Shown in pieces: positions 52,307-57,723 of a stretch of DNA of 57,723 bases. The stretch is taken from NCBI GenBank assembly GCA_022822265.1, contig JAJECA010000051.1, forward strand, positions 1 to 57,723, given 5' to 3'. The notes under the pieces are model-generated. The model was not told the DNA's origin. It searched no databases and saw only the letters and a program-made list of their open reading frames with translations. The position numbers and the translations under genes are program-made. Source of the DNA: Acidimicrobiia bacterium (GTDB lineage Bacteria > Actinomycetota > Acidimicrobiia > Acidimicrobiales > Bin134). The first letter of the stretch is position 1, and the number at the start of each line of letters is the position of its first letter.

Positions 52307-53463
52307 ACGGCGCCCGTAACGCCAATGCCGGGATCGGGCGAGCGGCTGGCCAAGTCCACCGCGTGCTCACCGAGGCGTGGCGGTTGCAGCCGCTCTATGT
52401 GTCGCTCTACGCCATCTTGTTGTCGTTCGTGGTCGGCGGGGTGTTGATCTCCATCATCGGGGTGAACCCCTTCACCGCCTACTGGGCGCTGCTGCGGGGC
52501 ATGGTGGGAGGGGGCGATGAGATCGCGGGGTCGCTGGCCCGGTCGGTGCCGTTCATCGGATCGGCACTGGCCTTGGCCTTCGCCTTCCGAGCCGGGCTGT
52601 TCAACATCGGCGCCGAGGGGCAGTTGCTGGCCGGCGGGGTCACCGCAGCCTATGTGGGGGCTCTCTCGTGGATGTCCGACTTGCCCGGCATCGTGGCCAT
52701 CCCCTTGATCCTCATCGCCGGAACGATGGGCGGCGCCATCTGGGGCGGGATCCCCGGCGTGCTGCGAACCAAGACCGGGGCCCACGAGGTGATCAGCACC
52801 ATCATGCTCAACTCTTTGGTGCTGTTCGGGGTCCGCTGGATGGTGAACTCCCGCGATCCGGTGGTGCTGCGGGACACCGAGAGCACCGTTCCCCGCACCG
52901 ATCCCATCTCCGACACCGCGGTGCTGCCCGAGTTGGTGGACAGCCAGCCCGTTCTCCACACCGGGCTGTTCGCCCTGGTGGGGATTTGTTTCGTGGTGGC
53001 CTTCGTACTCAAGCGCACCACGTTCGGATTCGAAGTGGGCACCGTGGGACTGAACCCCCACGCCTCCCACTACGCGGGCATCAACGTGAACCGGGTGATC
53101 GTGGCCTCCATGGCCGCTTCGGGGGCGTTCGCCGGCCTGGCCGCAGCCTCGGAAATCTCGGGCACCAACGGCTTCTTCCAGCCGGGCACCTTCTTCCTGA
53201 TGGGCTTCGACGGCATCGCCATCGCCCTTTTGGCCCGCACCAACCCGGTAGCCATCATCGCCGCCGCCCTTTTGTGGGGGTCGATGCTGTCGGGGGCGCC
53301 GCTGATGCAGCAGGAGGCCGACGTGTCCATCGACGTGGTCCGGATCATCCAGGCCATGGTGCTTCTGTTCGTGGCCGCTGACGCCATCGTCCGCTACCTG
53401 TTCCGGGTGCGCGAGCTCGACCAGAGCCCGTTCAAGGCCACCTCCGTTGAGGGGGCAGTGTGA
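52303..53463 (+). CDS. Nucleoside ABC transporter permease (NupP-like)
   Basis: 386-residue permease of the BPD_transp_2 family with about 8-10 membrane helices. FRAGLFNIGAEGQLLAGGVT is the family signature (about residues 95-114), followed by TKTGAHEVISTIMLNSLVL and GTVGLNPHASHYAGINV. The GTG start overlaps the ATPase stop, and its own stop overlaps the next permease start, so the subunits should be made in step. Together with 53460-54770 it forms the heterodimeric channel. Confidence 0.91.
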   Translation: MNGARNANAGIGRAAGQVHRVLTEAWRLQPLYVSLYAILLSFVVGGVLISIIGVNPFTAYWALLRGMVGGGDEIAGSLARSVPFIGSALALAFAFRAGLFNIGAEGQLLAGGVTAAYVGALSWMSDLPGIVAIPLILIAGTMGGAIWGGIPGVLRTKTGAHEVISTIMLNSLVLFGVRWMVNSRDPVVLRDTESTVPRTDPISDTAVLPELVDSQPVLHTGLFALVGICFVVAFVLKRTTFGFEVGTVGLNPHASHYAGINVNRVIVASMAASGAFAGLAAASEISGTNGFFQPGTFFLMGFDGIAIALLARTNPVAIIAAALLWGSMLSGAPLMQQEADVSIDVVRIIQAMVLLFVAADAIVRYLFRVRELDQSPFKATSVEGAV

Positions 53464-54770
53464 CCACCGTGGAACACGCCGCGGGCGCAAGCGGGGCCTC
53501 AGGGCGGGTGGGCCTGGATCGCCAGTCGATCACCGGACTGGTGTTCGGGCTGCTGGGCATCGCGCTGCTCGCCGGGGTTGCCCCCGCCATCAGCGGCTCC
53601 GGTCGGCGGTTCAACTTCGAGCCGCCCCCCGACCCGGCGGGAATCGGGTTCCATCCCCCGACCTGGGTGATCGCCATCGGCGTGCTGTTCTTGCTCACCG
53701 CCGTGCTGGGATTCGCCCCGCCCGAAGCGCGACGATGGGCCAGCCCAGCCCGGCTCCTGAGTGCGCTGGCGGTGATTCCCCTGCTGCTGGTGCTCAGCCT
53801 GGCCCTGTCCGACAACCCCAGCACCAACATCGTCAACTTGTTCAACGAGTCGCTGGTGCTGGCCACCCCGCTGGCCTTGGGAGCAACCACCGGCTTGTGG
53901 TGCGAGCGCTCGGGCATCATCAACATCGGCATCGAGGGCACGATGCTGGCCGGCGCCGGCATCGGCTACATGACCTACGCCACCATCGGAGATGCCCAGT
54001 CCACCGGGTGGCTGTGGTTCTCCATCCTCATCTCGGTGCTGGCCGGCGGATTGGTGGCCGCCCTCCTCGCCGTGCTGTCCATCCGCTTCGGGGTGAACCA
54101 GATAGTGGGCGGGGTGGTGATCAACCTGTTCGCCCTGGGCCTCACCGGCTTCCTGCGCTCCGAGGTGATCGTCAAAACCGGCATCACCACCGGGGTGGGC
54201 ACCTCCGAGTTCGGCTTGCCCCTGCTGTCAGAGATACCGGTGATCGGCGACCAGCTGTTCCGGGGCAAGCCCATCTACTGGATGATGTATCTGGTGGTGA
54301 TCGGCACCTGGCTGGTTATGTTCCGCACACCGTGGGGGCTTCGGGTGCGATCGTGCGGGGAGAACCCCCATGCAGCCGAGACGCTGGGGGTAAACGTGGT
54401 GCGGATTCGCTATCAGTCGGTGATCTTGGGCGGGCTCATCGCCGGTTTGGCCGGGGCCTGGTTCTCCATGGAGTCGCAAACCCGCTTCGAGGACAACATG
54501 ACCAACGCCGCGGGGTTCATCGCCTTGGCCGCGCTGATCTTTGGAAAGTGGACCCCGTGGGGAGCGTTCGGCGGGGCGCTGCTGTTCGGCTTCTCGCGGG
54601 CGCTGGGCACCCGACTCCAGTTCTTGGGCGTCGAAGTGAGCGGCTTTGAGATCCCCAGCGAGTTCCTCCAGGCCCTTCCCTTTGTGGTCACCCTGGTGGT
54701 GGTGGCCGGGGCGGTGGGCCGGTCGATCCCGCCCGCGGCTGCGGGCCAGCCCTTCCAGCGAAGCAAATAG
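53460..54770 (+). CDS. Nucleoside ABC transporter permease (NupQ-like)
   Basis: 436-residue second permease of the BPD_transp_2 family. The core signature is CERSGIINIGIEGTMLAGAG (about residues 149-168), then FGVNQIVGGVVINLFALGL and RSCGENPHAAETLGVNV. Its N-terminal 120 residues with extra helices make it longer than many relatives (about 300-330). It starts at GTG, overlapping the upstream permease by 4 nt. cdd follows 15 nt after its stop. Confidence 0.91.
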   Translation: MTTVEHAAGASGASGRVGLDRQSITGLVFGLLGIALLAGVAPAISGSGRRFNFEPPPDPAGIGFHPPTWVIAIGVLFLLTAVLGFAPPEARRWASPARLLSALAVIPLLLVLSLALSDNPSTNIVNLFNESLVLATPLALGATTGLWCERSGIINIGIEGTMLAGAGIGYMTYATIGDAQSTGWLWFSILISVLAGGLVAALLAVLSIRFGVNQIVGGVVINLFALGLTGFLRSEVIVKTGITTGVGTSEFGLPLLSEIPVIGDQLFRGKPIYWMMYLVVIGTWLVMFRTPWGLRVRSCGENPHAAETLGVNVVRIRYQSVILGGLIAGLAGAWFSMESQTRFEDNMTNAAGFIALAALIFGKWTPWGAFGGALLFGFSRALGTRLQFLGVEVSGFEIPSEFLQALPFVVTLVVVAGAVGRSIPPAAAGQPFQRSK

Positions 54771-54785
54771 CAGAAATGAGGCCAT

Positions 54786-55175
54786 ATGGGCTCTGAGCAG
54801 GCGATTCCGTGGAGCGAGCTGTGGGCTGCTGCCCATAAGGCCTCCGCGAGCGCATACGCCCCGTACTCGAAGCTGTCGGTGGGTGCCGCCGCGCTGACCG
54901 ACGACGGCCGGGTGGTGACGGGCTGCAACGTGGAGAACGCCTCCTATGGGCTCACTTTGTGCGCCGAATGCGGCCTGGTGGGCGACCTGCACCGCACCGG
55001 CGGCGGACGGCTGGTGGCGGTGGCGGTGACCGACGGCGACGGAAACCCGCTCACCCCGTGCGGACGCTGTCGCCAACTGCTCTATGAGGCCGGCGGCGCA
55101 AGCTGCCAAGTGAACGAGACCCACACCGTGGGCGACCTGCTGCCCGGCGCCTTCGGCCCCGACGACCTGCCGTGA
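54786..55175 (+). CDS. cdd: Cytidine deaminase
   Basis: 129-residue homotetrameric-type zinc enzyme that deaminates cytidine and deoxycytidine to uridine forms. The active site is visible as CNVENASYGLTLCAECG (Cys-Ala-Glu with the catalytic Glu) and PCGRCRQLL (two more zinc cysteines). GAGG lies 5 nt before ATG. It sits directly after the transporter genes, so imported cytidine can be deaminated at once, and overlaps the phosphorylase gene by 4 nt. Confidence 0.95.
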   Translation: MGSEQAIPWSELWAAAHKASASAYAPYSKLSVGAAALTDDGRVVTGCNVENASYGLTLCAECGLVGDLHRTGGGRLVAVAVTDGDGNPLTPCGRCRQLLYEAGGASCQVNETHTVGDLLPGAFGPDDLP

Positions 55176-56446
55176 ACACGGTCGATCTCATCGTTGCCAA
55201 GCGAGACGGCGGCGAGCTGAGCGATGAGCAGATCAACTGGTTCATCAGCGGGGTAACCACGGGAGAAATCCCCGCTGAGCAGGCCGCCGCCCTGCTCATG
55301 GCCATTGTTTGGAGGGGCCTGACCGGTAGGGAGCTAGCCACCTGGACCGCGGCCATGATCAACAGCGGCCAGCGGCTGGATTTGTCGAGCCTGGACCGGC
55401 CCACCGTCGACAAGCACTCCACCGGCGGGGTGGGCGACAAGGTGTCGCTGGCGCTGTGCCCGCTGGTGGCGGCCTGCGGCGCGGCGGTGCCCCAGCTCTC
55501 CGGGCGGGGCCTGGGCCACACCGGGGGCACACTCGACAAGATGGAGGCCATCAGCGGCTGGCGGGCCGCCCTGAGCGACGACGAGTTCCTAGCCCAGCTC
55601 CAAGACGTGGGCGCGGTGATCGCCGCGGCCACCGCCGATCTGGCCCCCGCCGACCGGGTGCTATACGCCCTGCGAGACGTGACCGGCACGGTGGCGTCGA
55701 TCCCGCTGATCGCCAGCTCGATAATGTCCAAGAAGATCGCCGAGGGCACCGCCGGTCTGGTGCTGGACGTGAAATTCGGCTCGGGGGCGTTCCTGCCCGA
55801 CCCGGCGATGGGCGAGGAGTTGGCCCGAACCATGGTCGGTTTGGGCCACGCCCACGGCGTGGACACCGTGGCCCTCCTCACCGACATGGACCAGCCGCTA
55901 GGCCTGGCCGCAGGCAACGCCCTCGAAGTAGCCGAGGCAATCGAGACATTGGCCGGAGGCGGCCCCGCCGACTTGATAGAGGTGACCCTGGCCCTAGCCC
56001 AAGAAATGGTCGAGTTGGCCAACCTGGACGCCGATCCCGCCAAAGTTCTGGCTTCCGGTCAGGCTATGGATGCCTGGCAGTCCATGGTGGCCGCCCAAGG
56101 CGGCGATCCCGCCGCTCCCCTGCCCACCGCCAAAGTGGTGGACCACTGGACCGCTCCGGTTGATGGGGTGATCAACCGCATCGACGCCCTAGCCGTAGGA
56201 GTGGCCGCCTGGCGGCTGGGCGCAGGGCGAGCCCGCAAAGAAGACGACGTGTCTCCAGTTGCCGGGGTGCGCCTCCGCCGAGTCCAAGGCGACCGCGTAA
56301 CCGCCGGCGAAGTCATCGCCGAACTCCACACCGACGACCCCTCCCTGCTTCCCGCCGCCCACGGGGCCCTTTCGTCGGCTCTGACCATTTCCGAGGCTGC
56401 TCCTAAACCTCGCCACCTGATCGCCACTCGAATCGCAGACACCTAG
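55172..56446 (+). CDS. deoA: Thymidine/pyrimidine-nucleoside phosphorylase
   Basis: 424-residue phosphorylase that splits thymidine or uridine to base and (deoxy)ribose 1-phosphate. The signature around STGGVGDKVSLALCPLVAAC is the phosphate site; SGRGLGHTGGTLDKMEAISG and IPLIASSIMSKKIAEGTAG are typical. The C-terminal PYNP domain is present (VINRIDALAVGVAAWRLGAG; GEVIAELHTDD). DeoA and Pdp cannot be told apart with certainty here. It starts at GTG overlapping cdd. It ends the uptake-to-salvage operon; no terminator hairpin is visible after it. Confidence 0.92.
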   Translation: MNTVDLIVAKRDGGELSDEQINWFISGVTTGEIPAEQAAALLMAIVWRGLTGRELATWTAAMINSGQRLDLSSLDRPTVDKHSTGGVGDKVSLALCPLVAACGAAVPQLSGRGLGHTGGTLDKMEAISGWRAALSDDEFLAQLQDVGAVIAAATADLAPADRVLYALRDVTGTVASIPLIASSIMSKKIAEGTAGLVLDVKFGSGAFLPDPAMGEELARTMVGLGHAHGVDTVALLTDMDQPLGLAAGNALEVAEAIETLAGGGPADLIEVTLALAQEMVELANLDADPAKVLASGQAMDAWQSMVAAQGGDPAAPLPTAKVVDHWTAPVDGVINRIDALAVGVAAWRLGAGRARKEDDVSPVAGVRLRRVQGDRVTAGEVIAELHTDDPSLLPAAHGALSSALTISEAAPKPRHLIATRIADT

Positions 56447-56500
56447 CCAGCCTTCCCGCCCCACCGCAGACAATCACATAGTGTCGTGTAGTGGCTATAG

Positions 56501-56529
56501 TTGCGCTATGGTCATAAAGCCAGCATATT
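56501..56529 (+). promoter_or_regulatory. Possible promoter of the toxin-antitoxin pair
   Basis: TTGCGC and CATATT are separated by 17 bp in the AT-rich stretch 19 nt upstream of the antitoxin ATG. Match to consensus is weak (3/6 and 4/6). Two related CTAT elements nearby (GGCTATAG, CGCTATGG) could be part of an autoregulatory operator. The rest of the 56447-56547 interval shows nothing else. Confidence 0.3.
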
Positions 56530-56547
56530 TGTGGTAGGAGTGTAGAT

Positions 56548-56868
56548 ATGTCTGTTGATCCGCCGCGGACGATACCTGCGGGAGAGTTCAAAACCAAGTG
56601 CTTGGCCCTGATGGACGCGGTGCGGGAGACCCGCGAGGAGATCATCATCACAAAGCACGGCCACCCCGTGGCCCGGCTCGCCCCCTGCGCAGATGAGCAC
56701 CAATACCCGGTGTTGTGGGGGATGTGCCGAGACGAGATCAAGGTGTACGGCGACATCGTCTCGCCCCTACCGCTTGACGAAGAGTGGATGGCGGAATGGG
56801 CTGATCAGTGGAACGAGTGGCTGACCCCGCCCGAGGGCATCGACGAACCCAGTACCGCTGAGCACTAG
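56548..56868 (+). CDS. Phd/YefM-family antitoxin
   Basis: 106 residues. The N-terminal half has the Phd/YefM DNA-binding fold (IPAGEFKTKCLALMDAVRET followed by REEIIITKHGHPVARLAP). The C-terminal half is acidic and Trp-rich (EWMAEWADQWNEWL), the part expected to wrap the toxin. AGGAG lies 7 nt before ATG. The toxin gene begins 5 nt after its stop. It should neutralise the PIN toxin and repress the operon together with it. Confidence 0.88.
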   Translation: MSVDPPRTIPAGEFKTKCLALMDAVRETREEIIITKHGHPVARLAPCADEHQYPVLWGMCRDEIKVYGDIVSPLPLDEEWMAEWADQWNEWLTPPEGIDEPSTAEH

Positions 56869-56873
56869 CCCCC

Positions 56874-57287
56874 ATGTTTCTCATGGACACCCATGTGCTG
56901 CTCTGGTTGTACCAGGGCAACCAGAGAATGCACCCCAACGCCAGAGACGAGATGCAGAGGTCGCTCGAGCGCCAGAGCCTGTTCGTGTCGTCCGCCAGCT
57001 ACGGGGAGCTCGCGCTGCTGATTTCAAATGGTGCTCTAGACCTCGGCACCGACCTGTATGCGTGGCGCGCCCGGCGAATGGAAAACGGCATTCGGGATAT
57101 ACCGCTGGACAGCGAGATGTTCATCCTCTCGGAACAGCTGAAAGACCAAGGAGCGCCCCCCGACCCCTACGACCGGCGGATCATGGCCACCGCCATCGTC
57201 AACCGCCTCCACCTCGCCACCGCAGACACAAGAATCCTCGCCTGGGACGGCCCCCTCAACCGCCTAGACGTCACAGCCCGGAAATAG
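56874..57287 (+). CDS. PIN-domain toxin (VapC-type ribonuclease)
   Basis: 137-residue PIN-domain nuclease. The acidic active-site residues are all visible: Asp in FLMDTHVLLW (about residue 5), Glu in SYGELALLIS (about 44), Asp in PPDPYDRRIMATA (about 98-101) and Asp in ATADTRIL (about 118). VapC toxins cleave tRNA or rRNA. Paired with a Phd-type antitoxin, a common combination in actinobacteria. ATG 56874 is used, but ATG 56883 (MDTHV) is equally possible. It appears intact and probably functional. Confidence 0.9.
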   Translation: MFLMDTHVLLWLYQGNQRMHPNARDEMQRSLERQSLFVSSASYGELALLISNGALDLGTDLYAWRARRMENGIRDIPLDSEMFILSEQLKDQGAPPDPYDRRIMATAIVNRLHLATADTRILAWDGPLNRLDVTARK

Positions 57288-57327
57288 CAGACCGACCAAG
57301 AGCTGTGATGCTCATGGAACTTCGCTT

Positions 57328-57594
57328 CTACGGCGCTTCAGTGCCCTCGTTGAGGGTTTGCAGGTACTGGGTGTAGACGAAGACCCGAGCTCTCGTGCTT
57401 CCTGCGGCCTCGTTGACAATTCCAAGTTCGATGAGACGGTTTAACCCTGCTGATGATCCCGGATAGGACAAGCCGGTCGATTTGGCGATCTCCGGGGTGG
57501 TGAGAATGGGGCGGGCCATGAGGGCTTCGTGTGTGGAACCTACCGCCTGATTGACGACCGGATTGCGTAGCCTCTTTCCCGGGCTGTTTGACAT
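57328..57594 (-). pseudogene. Remnant of a Fic-family protein, C-terminal winged helix only
   Basis: 88 residues matching just the end of Fic/DOC AMP-transferase proteins: the winged helix (ARPILTTPEIAKSTGLSYPG, NRLIELGIVNEAAG) and the family-like finish RVFVYTQYLQTLNEG. The Fic core motif HPFxxGNGR is absent; upstream of 57594 on this strand there is no matching sequence before the next gene begins. It could be a decayed gene or, less likely, a small free-standing regulator. It lies next to the toxin-antitoxin pair, convergent with it. Confidence 0.65.
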
Positions 57595-57617
57595 GGGTGC
57601 GGTGACCGCACGATATT
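57588..57617 (+). promoter_or_regulatory. Candidate promoter of the secreted-protein gene
   Basis: TTGACA (57588-57593), a perfect -35 match, is followed after 18 bp by GATATT (57612-57617). Transcription would start at about the GTG at 57621, giving a leaderless or nearly leaderless message, common in actinobacteria. The intervening GGTGC-GGTGACCGCAC is a small palindrome that could be an operator. Confidence 0.5.
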
Positions 57618-57620
57618 TGC

Positions 57621-57723
57621 GTGGTCAAACGTGTGCTTGGTGTCATTGCCGCGGGTTTCTGCGCGGCGGCGGGTCTGGCCGTTGCCGCGGGCGCGCAGCC
57701 CGGGGTCGGCTCACAGGGGGCCG
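57621..57723 (+). CDS. Secreted protein, N-terminal fragment at the window edge
   Basis: 34 visible residues from GTG 57621: MVKRVLGVIAAGFCAAAGLA followed by VAAGAQPGVGSQGA. This is a typical Sec signal peptide (basic start, hydrophobic core, AGA-Q cleavage region). The rest of the gene is outside the window, so its function is unknown. No Shine-Dalgarno sequence is seen, in keeping with a leaderless message from the promoter just upstream. Confidence 0.55.
   Translation, partial: MVKRVLGVIAAGFCAAAGLAVAAGAQPGVGSQGA

Noticed and set aside
57328..57594. Antitoxin or transcription regulator partner of the PIN toxin
   Set aside because: The toxin already has a canonical antitoxin upstream, and the residues match the C-terminus of Fic proteins.

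Overview
The window is 57.7 kb of GC-rich, almost fully coding bacterial chromosome, with no intergenic gap over about 180 bp. It most likely comes from an actinobacterium, probably of the Acidimicrobiia. Three observations support this: the gene order of 29.8-45.3 kb closely follows the conserved actinobacterial block containing rsmI, metG, tatD, ksgA, ispE, pth, rplY, prs, glmU, mfd, mazG, eno and ftsB; two tiny ribosomal proteins (bS22-like and bL37-like) known from actinobacteria are present; and menB implies menaquinone. The class assignment is inference.

1-12.3 kb, all minus strand: a taurine dissimilation island. In transcription order it holds tpa (taurine transaminase), tauA, tauB, tauC, pta, then tetR, a fused soeBC, soeA and xsc (cut by the left edge). 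Together they import taurine, deaminate it to sulfoacetaldehyde, split that to sulfite and acetyl phosphate, pass the acetyl group to CoA, and oxidise the sulfite to sulfate with electrons going to the quinone pool. TauB and TauC carry unusual extensions, and the iron-sulfur and membrane subunits of the sulfite dehydrogenase are fused. The two transcription units share a sequence motif in front of their first genes, a candidate operator or promoter.

12.4-16.7 kb, plus strand: an MFS transporter, an unknown protein with EF-hand-like and pre-toxin-like segments, menB and an SDR.

16.7-29.7 kb: an uncharacterised catabolic region. A tightly coupled minus-strand operon (PaaK-like CoA ligase, amidohydrolase-like protein, NDP-forming acyl-CoA synthetase, SDR, CPBP membrane protein, amidohydrolase) is flanked by two more amidohydrolases, a cupin, an MFS exporter, a membrane J-domain protein and another SDR. 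The substrate cannot be told from sequence.

29.7-47 kb, mostly minus: housekeeping genes ftsB, eno, mazG, mfd, pth, rplY/ctc, prs, a short glmU, tRNA-Gln, ispE, rsmA, tatD, metG, a VOC protein, rsmI, a DUF192 protein and ychF, with bS22 and bL37 on the plus strand. Short tandem repeats have grown from the 3' ends of pth and bL37.

46.9-57.7 kb: a DCC protein, a ferritin-like diiron protein and an SDR, then a nucleoside uptake and salvage operon (BMP lipoprotein, ABC ATPase, two permeases, cytidine deaminase, pyrimidine nucleoside phosphorylase), a Phd/VapC-type toxin-antitoxin pair, a Fic C-terminal remnant and the start of a secreted protein cut by the right edge.
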